Assembly: GCA_045654685.1 (NCBI GenBank)
Contig: JAZONV010000032.1
Span: forward strand, 1-18,444
Origin: RGIG1828 sp045654685
GTDB lineage: Bacteria; Bacillota; Clostridia; UMGS1810
Reading direction: 5' to 3'
DNA: 18,444 nucleotides
The first letter of the stretch is position 1. Each line of letters starts with the position of its first letter. The notes beneath the pieces are model-generated. The model was not told where the DNA came from and searched no databases. It saw only the letters and a list, made by a program, of their open reading frames with translations. The position numbers and the translations under genes are program-made. Positions 13,273 to 18,444 of this stretch are shown piece by piece.

Positions 13273-15009
13273 CTATATAGAACATATCATATTGTGGATA
13301 ACTTTATTTTTCAGTTTATAACCTATAGGGTTTAACTGCTTACATTGAGCATCTAAGTGCATGGCTTCGTTATATATTATACTTAACAAAAAATGTACTT
13401 CGGGCACGTTAGCACCTTTTTCTTTAGCGAATGCAAGTTTTTGTGTTGTTTTAAAAATTCCAACAAAAGTGTTTTTGTCGTCCTCTGACAGTTGTGAATA
13501 CGCTTTTTCTTCAACTGATAATCGCAGTCCACAACAAACTAATGCCAAGTCATAACTTCTTCTATTGATGTAGTTGTCTAGTTCCTCCGCTGCTTTTGTT
13601 CTAAACCCTTCTGGTGTTTGAATGGCTTCTTCTACACCAATAGATGCTAAATATTGTACCGCTCCGGTATTATTTTCAACCGAATAATGTAAGTAATTAG
13701 ATGCAACTATGTCATGTATAACTATATTATTCTTTCTACAATTAGGTCTGTCTTTTATCAGATTGTTAATTTTATACTTATTGGTAATTTGTTGCACCGA
13801 ATCCAAATACACAACATTTTTTGTAGAAAAGCTGTAAGTCCCAAAAAACATAGGGTCAAGATGGGTTAATATAATGGGAAATAAATTCCTATTAGCCTTC
13901 GAAAAGCTTTCAATAAATTTAGTCAGAAAATATTGTGCAGATATTAAATTTGCATCATCTAAATAATCGAAAATTTCATCTATAATTAATATTGAGTTTT
14001 CTTTGCTCAATTTGCTCTTTACTTCAAATAATTTTCCAATAAAGCACAAAATATCTCTTTCACCATTTGAAATCTGATTGGCTTTAGGAAAGTCTATAAT
14101 AAATTTTCCGTCTTTCTTTTTTGCCTCAATGTTTTTCCATGTACAGTTAAAGAAACTCATCATTTCGTTAATTTCGTGTTTGTCTTTCAAAAAAGAATTA
14201 TATTTTTTTATTGCAAGTAAATTAGTTTTGTTTAAAGAATATAATTCTTTTAATTGAATTATATTAGCAATAATTTCAATATTTGTAAGACCTTCAAAAT
14301 GGTATGAAATCTTTTCTTTAATAGTATTAACAGCAGGAATTTCCCAAATGTTATTTAAATTCATAGAAAGGCTGGCAATATCTGTTTTTGTACCATTATG
14401 AGCATTTAAATCATTTATGAATCCAGCAAGAACAGTGTTATTACGCACTTGACACAATTTTTCAAAATCTTGTTTTAAAGTAATAAAATCGGAAACAAAC
14501 CTATTATTTGATTTGCACTCGGACAGATTTATTAATAATTTACCTGTTGAACTACCCAAACGAGATTTTATTGCTGTAAATCTATAAGATAACTCTTTTG
14601 TTGCAGGAATAGTGTTATAAAGAACTATTGGTTCAACAGTGAGTAAGGGAGTGGTTGCAGTAAATCCTCCTATTCTTCGGTTGGATGCCTTGGGTTTAAC
14701 TCTACTATTGATAACAGCAATGCTGAATTTGGGACTTATTGTATTAGAGTTGTTGCTAGCAATATATTCATTTCCTTCGTCATCTGTAATTGTAATAGAA
14801 GGGATTTTTGTTGTATCATTTTGGTATGCATTTTCTTCTTCAACAACCAACGCTGTTGATGTTAATGAGTTGAAAGCAGTTGCAATAGAAGTTTTACCAA
14901 ATCCATTAGGTGCAACAAAAATGCTTGGCTTGTTTGGATACAAATCCATAGTAAACTCTTTGGTTCTTATTCCTCTTATATGTTCTATTTTGATTTTTTT
15001 GATTATCAA
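13273..15009 (-). CDS. ABC/RecF-like AAA ATPase, first gene of a putative defence operon
   Basis: A 578-aa ATPase of the RecF/SMC/OLD superfamily. The N-terminus IKIEHIRGIRTKEF is the usual first strand. Walker A is APNGFGKTS (K39). After ~260 residues of insert with helical segments come a signature ISNGERD (314-318, SNGE instead of SGGQ), Walker B SILIIDEIFDYLDD (D344, E345) and an H-loop ILTHLDP (H383). The C-terminal ~190 residues are helical and unrecognised; no Toprim nuclease is seen, unlike OLD or GajA. Translation begins at TTG, preceded by AGGTGG. A consensus promoter lies 43 bases upstream. Such ATPases commonly sense or clamp DNA in phage-defence systems alongside a nuclease-helicase, which is the gene next to it. 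Confidence 0.82.
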   Translation of the reverse strand: MIIKKIKIEHIRGIRTKEFTMDLYPNKPSIFVAPNGFGKTSIATAFNSLTSTALVVEEENAYQNDTTKIPSITITDDEGNEYIASNNSNTISPKFSIAVINSRVKPKASNRRIGGFTATTPLLTVEPIVLYNTIPATKELSYRFTAIKSRLGSSTGKLLINLSECKSNNRFVSDFITLKQDFEKLCQVRNNTVLAGFINDLNAHNGTKTDIASLSMNLNNIWEIPAVNTIKEKISYHFEGLTNIEIIANIIQLKELYSLNKTNLLAIKKYNSFLKDKHEINEMMSFFNCTWKNIEAKKKDGKFIIDFPKANQISNGERDILCFIGKLFEVKSKLSKENSILIIDEIFDYLDDANLISAQYFLTKFIESFSKANRNLFPIILTHLDPMFFGTYSFSTKNVVYLDSVQQITNKYKINNLIKDRPNCRKNNIVIHDIVASNYLHYSVENNTGAVQYLASIGVEEAIQTPEGFRTKAAEELDNYINRRSYDLALVCCGLRLSVEEKAYSQLSEDDKNTFVGIFKTTQKLAFAKEKGANVPEVHFLLSIIYNEAMHLDAQCKQLNPIGYKLKNKVIHNMICSI

Positions 15010-15051
15010 TGTATTCCACCTGCATATTATATGATATTTGTATTATGTCAT

Positions 15052-15080
15052 ATTATACCATATTTCTACAGATAATTCAA
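15052..15080 (-). promoter_or_regulatory. Sigma-A promoter of the ATPase/nuclease-helicase operon
   Basis: On the minus strand TTGAAT (15080-15075), a 17-base spacer and TATAAT (15057-15052). It lies between the serine recombinase stop (15087) and the ATPase TTG start (15009), so the operon has its own strong promoter with inefficient start codons following it. Confidence 0.85.
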
Positions 15081-15086
15081 TTTGCA

Positions 15087-15692
15087 TTATGCCGAAAATT
15101 CCTTTGCCCATTTGTAGAAAACATTTTTATTCACCCCAAGCATTTTCATAGCCTGTCGGGCTGTGATTTTTTTATTGTTCCAAAGAGAAAAAACATCATC
15201 CCAATTTTCTGGTTTTTCTGTTGCCTTACGACCCAGATGCCTGTTTTCTTTCTTCGCCGCTTCTATGCCACCTCTTTGTCTTTCTTTTATAGTTTCTCGT
15301 TCTTGTTGTGCAATAGTACCGAGAACCTCAATCAAGATATTATTAACCATTTCAAAAACCCATTCTTGTCCTTTGGGTAAATCCATCATTGTTGTCGGTA
15401 AGTCTATGATTTTTAATCTTATGCCGTTATCCTTAAAATATTGAAGCTCGTTTTTTATATCAGATTTATTTCTTGAAAGACGGTCAATGGATTTTACAAT
15501 CAAAGTATCGCCACTGCGGAGCATTGTTGTTTTTAATGCCTGATACCCTGTTCTTTCAAAATTCTTACCGCTTTCTTTATCGCAAATTATTTCTCTATCC
15601 GTTGCACCAAGATTTTTAAATGCTTCAATTTGTCGGGCAAGGTTTTGTTCCTTTGAGCTTACTCGTGCATAATAATATATTCTGTTATCCAT
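15087..15692 (-). CDS. Serine recombinase, resolvase/invertase family
   Basis: A 201-aa small serine recombinase. The catalytic domain begins YYYARVSSKEQNLARQ, with nucleophile Ser12 and Arg10. The active-site arginines are in the IDRLSRNKSDI segment (about 69-79). The long E-helix ERETIKERQRGGIEAAKKEN leads into a C-terminal helix-turn-helix (KKITARQAMKMLGVNKNVFYKWAKEF), as in Tn3 resolvase and Hin. Length is typical and all motifs are intact. GGAGG precedes the ATG by 6 nt. Upstream is a cluster of ~20-bp repeats (15709-15845) suited to be its recombination or operator site. No transposase accompanies it within the window, so it may resolve dimers of the element or invert DNA; the role is not determined. 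Confidence 0.92.
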   Translation of the reverse strand: MDNRIYYYARVSSKEQNLARQIEAFKNLGATDREIICDKESGKNFERTGYQALKTTMLRSGDTLIVKSIDRLSRNKSDIKNELQYFKDNGIRLKIIDLPTTMMDLPKGQEWVFEMVNNILIEVLGTIAQQERETIKERQRGGIEAAKKENRHLGRKATEKPENWDDVFSLWNNKKITARQAMKMLGVNKNVFYKWAKEFSA

Positions 15693-15708
15693 AAAATTCC
15701 TCCATAAG

Positions 15709-15845
15709 AAAAGTGTCCTGAAAGGTCAACGAGTTTAAGGATATATCCCGAAACTGATTTTAAACCTTTAAGGACACAAAATCGGCTTAATTTATATTGT
15801 TTTTTCACTATCCCTAAAGGTACACCTTTAAGGACATAAAATCCG
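15709..15845. repeat. res-like repeat cluster upstream of the serine recombinase
   Basis: Direct repeats at 15764-15785 and 15824-15845 agree in 20 of 22 bases (core ACCTTTAAGGACA) with starts exactly 60 bases apart. Inverted partial copies lie at 15709-15726 (GTGTCCTGAAAGGT on the plus strand) and 15811-15821 (TCCCTAAAGGT), the latter only 2 bases from the second direct repeat. The arrangement, paired inverted sites before the start codon, resembles resolvase res subsites or an autoregulatory operator. Confidence 0.6.
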
Positions 15846-15867
15846 ACAGGCATTTCGCCTGTCGGAT
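15838..15867 (-). terminator. Terminator of the six-gene operon
   Basis: ATCCGACAGGC (15841-15851) pairs perfectly with GCCTGTCGGAT (15857-15867), loop 5 nt. In the minus direction the tail begins with TTT then becomes mixed, so it is a strong stem with a short T-tract. It lies 18 bases beyond the PolC-like gene and overlaps one end of the recombinase repeat cluster. Confidence 0.65.
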
Positions 15868-15884
15868 ATAAGTTTATAATAAAA

Positions 15885-16589
15885 TTATTTAAAACAAGTA
15901 AACCAGAACTTTTTGTTTTTATATTTATTGTAAAGTTCTTGGCATCTCTGGTACATCTTTTCTTGTTCTATGTAGGGATTATCACAGTTTTTTGTTTTGA
16001 TAATATTTTCTACCACATCTAATACAGATTTACACCCATTTGCAATTAGTTTATCGCCGTATGAATAAATCCATTCAATTTCACCATTTTTGATTTTTGA
16101 CGGCAGAGATTTTTTGAGCTTTTTATAATAAAATTTATCATATTCCTCAATAATCACTTCTTTGTATATTGTCTTTTGCTCAAACATATCTTTTAAAACC
16201 TTTCTGCTTGGGAGATATTTAACTCCTTTAGCCCATTCATGAAATTCGTCAGGTAACTTATCCGATTTCATCTGATGCTTTTCAAAACGATACTGGCCTT
16301 TTCGGATGACTTCCATAAGGTCAAAGGCTTCCTTTTCGTCAAAGCCATTAGCCATTAAATAGTCATAGCAGTCCTCTCGAAAAGATATACCATCAAATGA
16401 CGAATCGTCTTCGGATAGCAATTTTCCCAACTTAATATATGCTTCTTCACCATTTTGGCAATCTTTGATTGTTTGTTTAACAGCATCGGTATCAATCCAA
16501 TTCATAATCTGAAAAACATTAAATTCAGTTCCTGATGACTTTTTTAATTGATTATCAAGAAATGTTATAACTTCCGCTCTTCCTATCAT
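15885..16589 (-). CDS. PolC fingers-like protein without polymerase domains
   Basis: A 234-aa protein. Residues ~69-134 follow the order of a conserved segment in the C-terminal half of Gram-positive PolC: FREDCYDYLMANGFDEKEAF, then LMEVIRKGQ, then LPDEFHEWAKGVKYL. From memory, the PolC counterpart has R-D-D, Y-L, G-L-E-x-x-x-A-F-K-I-M-E-x-V-R-K-G, V-P-E-W-Y and K-K-I-K-Y-M. After that point the similarity stops: SRKVLKDMF replaces the F-P-K-A-H motif. The remaining ~100 residues are Lys/Tyr-rich and unrecognised. No palm, PHP or exonuclease part is present. The frame continues to 16634, but AAAGGAG precedes the ATG at 16589. It is the last gene of a packed operon. The relationship is my reading by eye; function is unknown. 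Confidence 0.65.
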   Translation of the reverse strand: MIGRAEVITFLDNQLKKSSGTEFNVFQIMNWIDTDAVKQTIKDCQNGEEAYIKLGKLLSEDDSSFDGISFREDCYDYLMANGFDEKEAFDLMEVIRKGQYRFEKHQMKSDKLPDEFHEWAKGVKYLPSRKVLKDMFEQKTIYKEVIIEEYDKFYYKKLKKSLPSKIKNGEIEWIYSYGDKLIANGCKSVLDVVENIIKTKNCDNPYIEQEKMYQRCQELYNKYKNKKFWFTCFK

Positions 16590-16602
16590 GGTAATCACTC
16601 CT

Positions 16603-17088
16603 TTAATAAACAACACCGTCGTTTGATTCACCATATAAGAGTGCTTCTAAAACGGGTTGTGTCAAATATTTTCCTTCAGCAACATTTTTTATGACAGCAC
16701 TGAACTTCTCAGCCAATCTTTTTACTGCATTAAAACTGTCTTCTATCATTTCGAAAGAAGGTATAATATCATAAGAAAAGATATGGGAACGACATTCCAT
16801 ACCATTTATTTCGGCATTATAAATAAACTGTGCATTTTCAATGTTAAGATTTATTTTGTTTAACATCTTAAAGAATTCACCTTTGTCAGACAGCTCATCC
16901 TCAAAAAATAAAAAGGTATAAAAGAGCATATTAGAATCATCAATAGTAATTAAAATTTCATGATTGTGCACGGGGCTGTCTTCTTTTATACACATAACTT
17001 CAAATGTATCGCGATCTTCTATGAATTGATAATCCCACTTGGTTTCTTCCAAAAAATGTTGCACTACTTCTTTTGATTCATTAAACAT
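16603..17088 (-). CDS. YbjN-like domain protein (first of a paralogous pair)
   Basis: A 161-aa soluble acidic protein. The pattern is an N-terminal helix (VVQHFLEETKWDYQFIE), a beta-sheet (FEVMCIKEDS, EILITIDDSNMLFYTFLFF), a helix (EFFKMLNKINLNIENAQFIY), a second sheet (GMECRSHIFSYDI) and a final long helix (MIEDSFNAVKRLAEKFSAVI). This fits the YbjN/type III chaperone-like fold. The neighbouring gene at 17081-17545 has the same layout and the same end, so they look like paralogues. The ATG overlaps the stop of that gene (17081-17088) with GGAGG upstream, indicating translational coupling. YbjN-fold proteins often act as chaperone-like partners; the client is unknown. Confidence 0.65.
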   Translation of the reverse strand: MFNESKEVVQHFLEETKWDYQFIEDRDTFEVMCIKEDSPVHNHEILITIDDSNMLFYTFLFFEDELSDKGEFFKMLNKINLNIENAQFIYNAEINGMECRSHIFSYDIIPSFEMIEDSFNAVKRLAEKFSAVIKNVAEGKYLTQPVLEALLYGESNDGVVY

Positions 17089-17545
17089 CTCTATCCGCCT
17101 CCATATACCTTTTAAAAATCTCTCTTGGCGTTCCTTTTCCGGCTATAACATCCAAAAGACCTTCTCCAAAATCTTCAAGGCAGGATATAATTGCGACAAA
17201 GCACTCACGAATCTGTTTTATGTTCGGAACCATTCCTCGACAGTTCAAAACACATGAACACATAACTATGTCATCATATACCGACATATGGGAACCAATG
17301 GTTTCAACGTTTACCATATTAATATACTCCGATACGTCTGTTGTTTTAGTTTCATCAACAGTAACATCTTCCGGAATTGCGGATATTGTATATCCATTTT
17401 TGTCGACATGGATTATAAAACATACATTTTTGAGTTTATCATTAATTGTTGTATCACAACGGAAAGCATCCTCTTTAAATGTATACTCTGCTTCTATAGA
17501 AGCAAGAAATTCTTTCATTGTTTCAACTAGTTCAGTTGAACGCAT
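17081..17545 (-). CDS. YbjN-like domain protein (second of a paralogous pair)
   Basis: A 154-aa soluble protein of the same layout as its downstream neighbour: helix (ELVETMKEFLASIEAEYTFK), beta strands (VCFIIHVDKNGYTISAIPED), helix (VSEYINMVNVETIG), beta strands (SVYDDIVMCSCVLNCRG) and a C-terminal helix (IRECFVAIISCLEDFGEGLLDVI). Each ends with a similar short tail (AGKGTPREIFKRY here, AEGKYLTQPVLEALLYG there). Two starts are possible, GTG at 17554 and ATG at 17545; the ATG is chosen because AGGTGA precedes it, but AAGGA could serve the GTG. It follows the membrane protein gene with almost no gap and overlaps the next gene by 8 bases. Function unknown. Confidence 0.65.
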   Translation of the reverse strand: MRSTELVETMKEFLASIEAEYTFKEDAFRCDTTINDKLKNVCFIIHVDKNGYTISAIPEDVTVDETKTTDVSEYINMVNVETIGSHMSVYDDIVMCSCVLNCRGMVPNIKQIRECFVAIISCLEDFGEGLLDVIAGKGTPREIFKRYMEADRDV

Positions 17546-17554
17546 AATTATCAC

Positions 17555-17821
17555 CTAATTCCTTTTTATATAATGTTTTAAACTCCACAAATTTTTCTTG
17601 ACGCTTGTCCATTTTCTATCTGACCACCAATAAAGCAGGAAGAAAAACAAAATAAACAGGCATATAGCGATAGCGACTACATTAATTATCAACATAATCA
17701 CGTTCTGTATAAAAGGGTCAGAAATGCATATCGCAGCATTGCATAATAACATTCTTACAAGTAACGTTATGCCAACACCTATTAAGTCAAGAAACAGATA
17801 AAACATAACCTTTTTATTCAT
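17555..17821 (-). CDS. Small membrane protein with two transmembrane helices
   Basis: An 88-aa protein. Hydrophobic segments lie at about residues 5-27 (VMFYLFLDLIGVGITLLVRM) and 37-66 (NVIMLIINVVAIAICLFILF plus FFLLYWW), followed by a basic C-terminal tail (DRKWTSVKKNLWSLKHYIKR), so the tail is probably cytoplasmic. I recognise no family. Its ATG overlaps the end of the upstream 59-aa gene by 8 bases (17814-17821), and its stop abuts the next gene. Tight coupling to the soluble YbjN-like pair suggests one membrane-associated assembly; that is inference. Confidence 0.75.
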   Translation of the reverse strand: MNKKVMFYLFLDLIGVGITLLVRMLLCNAAICISDPFIQNVIMLIINVVAIAICLFILFFFLLYWWSDRKWTSVKKNLWSLKHYIKRN

Positions 17822-17993
17822 TTGATTTTTCCTCTGAGCCCTGAGCTTGTTCTTTTTTGATGGTGCGCAGTTCTTGGGATGCTTCGCCGATTATCTTTTG
17901 TGCTTGTAAATTTGTATATACGTTATCTGATATTGCCGTGCTCGCCATACATCTTCCAATCTTTTCTTTCAGCTTTGCTTCTCTTTTATTCAT
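17814..17993 (-). CDS. Short 59-aa polar protein of unknown function
   Basis: A short gene that is easy to miss. On the minus strand the ATG at 17993 is preceded by AGGTGG with 7-nt spacing. The product begins MNKREAKLKEKIGRCMASTA and ends EQAQGSEEKSNE: charged, helical, with no membrane segment and no recognised domain. It starts 19 bases after the stop of the 88-aa gene upstream and overlaps the start of the membrane protein gene by 8 bases. This spacing and the good ribosome site argue that it is translated. Confidence 0.65.
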   Translation of the reverse strand: MNKREAKLKEKIGRCMASTAISDNVYTNLQAQKIIGEASQELRTIKKEQAQGSEEKSNE

Positions 17994-18011
17994 TTCAACA
18001 CCACCTAAAAA

Positions 18012-18278
18012 TCATTGTTCATCAGTGTTATTATCAGTAGCCTTCTTACTAAGTTTTTGTCGCATTATACTTTCTTCATAAAAATTGCCAGTATCCCTCA
18101 TGCGTTGCTTTAACTTGTCTTCGTCCCAGTCGTCAATGCCTTGTTTGTTCAATCTTTCTTGTGCCGAGTCATATTCTGATTGCATATTTTCCAAAGTGCG
18201 ATAACCGGACTTTGCTGCCTGAACAAAAACTTTGCCAAGTACGTTTCCAAAGTCTTTTAATTTTTTCGGTATTGCCAT
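18012..18278 (-). CDS. Small 88-aa charged protein, first gene of the six-gene operon
   Basis: An 88-aa soluble, helical protein with no family I recognise. It opens MAIPKKLKDFGNVLGKVFVQ, an amphipathic stretch, followed by SEYDSAQERLNKQG and an acidic/basic region (DDWDEDKLKQRMRDTGNFYE), ending in a polar Thr/Asn/Asp tail. AAGGAG lies 7 nt before the ATG. It is the first visible gene of a chain that runs to 15885 with overlaps or short gaps throughout. No convincing promoter was seen in the 166 bases to the window edge, so the transcript may begin further right. Confidence 0.7.
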   Translation of the reverse strand: MAIPKKLKDFGNVLGKVFVQAAKSGYRTLENMQSEYDSAQERLNKQGIDDWDEDKLKQRMRDTGNFYEESIMRQKLSKKATDNNTDEQ

Positions 18279-18299
18279 ATGTTTTCTCCTTTAAAACAG

Positions 18300-18390
18300 C
18301 TATAAAAAGGGACTGTAAAAAAATTCCCTAAAACAGACAAAGATCTCAAACGTTGAGGTCTTTGTTTTGTTTTGGGGAAATTCCTTGATT
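18300..18390. repeat. Large imperfect hairpin, terminator or insertion-sequence end
   Basis: ACAAAGATCTCAA (18337-18349) pairs with TTGAGGTCTTTGT (18353-18365) with one mismatched or wobble position. The symmetry continues outward imperfectly, through AAAACA on the left against TTTTGTTTT on the right, to AATTCCC (about 18322) against GGGGAAATT (about 18374). The plus-strand tail is T-rich, so it could terminate plus-strand transcription. GGGACTGTAAAAAAATTCCC at about 18309 has the look of an insertion-sequence terminal repeat, but the element would lie outside the window. The remaining bases to 18444 hold nothing I can name. Confidence 0.45.
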
Positions 18391-18444
18391 TTTGGGTATA
18401 AGAAATAAAGCTCCTTGTTTTTGAGCTGATTTTTGATATTTTGT

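Larger units (their letters stand above)
6601..15692 (-). mobile_element. Integrative element with defence-like cargo; right end not determined
   Basis: A run of minus-strand accessory genes begins at a tyrosine integrase placed at the edge, as is usual for integrative elements. It continues with a Tn916-type excisionase, a DUF927-like ATPase, a coiled-coil protein, a three-gene ATPase/nuclease-helicase operon and a serine recombinase. No relaxase, coupling protein or type IV secretion gene is present, so within the window it resembles a genomic island or mobilisable element rather than a full conjugative one. The left boundary (6601) is taken from the hairpin beside the integrase; the right boundary given here is only the last gene of the contiguous module and may lie further right or outside the window. 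Confidence 0.5.

Noticed and set aside
13273..15009. OLD-family nuclease (GajA-like)
   Set aside because: The ATPase motifs fit, but I find no Toprim acidic pattern (E then DxD) in the C-terminal part.
15709..15845. CRISPR or origin iterons
   Set aside because: Only two good copies plus inverted partial copies directly before a serine recombinase; a res or operator site explains this better.
15659..15853. 64-aa minus-strand frame with internal VLKG repeats
   Set aside because: The protein repeat simply mirrors the DNA repeats before the recombinase, it overlaps the recombinase start, and it lacks a proper ribosome site.
16589..16634. Longer N-terminus for the PolC-like protein
   Set aside because: The extra 15 codons overlap the upstream gene and lack a ribosome site, while AAAGGAG precedes the internal ATG.

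Overview
The window looks like a low-GC Clostridia chromosome (Firmicutes, probably an Oscillospirales/Ruminococcaceae-type gut or environmental lineage). The evidence is strong AGGAGG-type ribosome sites, consensus sigma-A promoters, a DUF4364 protein, an HPr-like protein without the active histidine, and an intergenic array of short hairpins of a kind I associate with that group. This placement is inference; no rRNA or other decisive marker is present. I saw no tRNA or rRNA gene and no CRISPR array.

Bases 1-5840 are core chromosome: mtaB (minus strand), then on the plus strand an HPr-like gene with its own promoter and terminator, DUF4364-recR, a 376-bp hairpin-rich repeat element bounded by inverted repeats, then greA and lysS under one promoter. 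Bases 5840-6630 hold a lone Mrr-like restriction endonuclease gene with a TTG start. It sits between two nearly identical hairpins (same 10-bp arms, different 6-7 nt centres), and this marks the edge of the accessory DNA.

From about 6600 everything is on the minus strand and accessory. A Tn916-type tyrosine integrase and excisionase are preceded by a leader that folds on paper into a two-stem pseudoknot overlapping the excisionase ribosome site. Upstream of these lie a DUF927-like ATPase (possible replication helicase) and a coiled-coil partner. Next comes a self-contained three-gene operon (promoter 15052-15080, terminator 10468-10494): an ABC/RecF-like ATPase, a PD-(D/E)XK nuclease fused to a DUF2075-type helicase, and a 387-aa protein of unknown family. 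I read this as a candidate anti-phage or anti-plasmid system carried by the integrative element; I do not recognise it as a named system.

At 15087-15870 is a serine recombinase with a cluster of 20-bp repeats upstream of its start (a res-like or operator region). From 15885 to 18278 is a tightly packed operon of six small genes. These are two short soluble proteins (one a 59-aa gene at 17814-17993), a two-helix membrane protein, two paralogous YbjN-like proteins, and a protein whose middle resembles part of the PolC DNA polymerase fingers region without the polymerase. The window ends in a large imperfect hairpin that may be an insertion-sequence end. The right end of the integrative element was not found.
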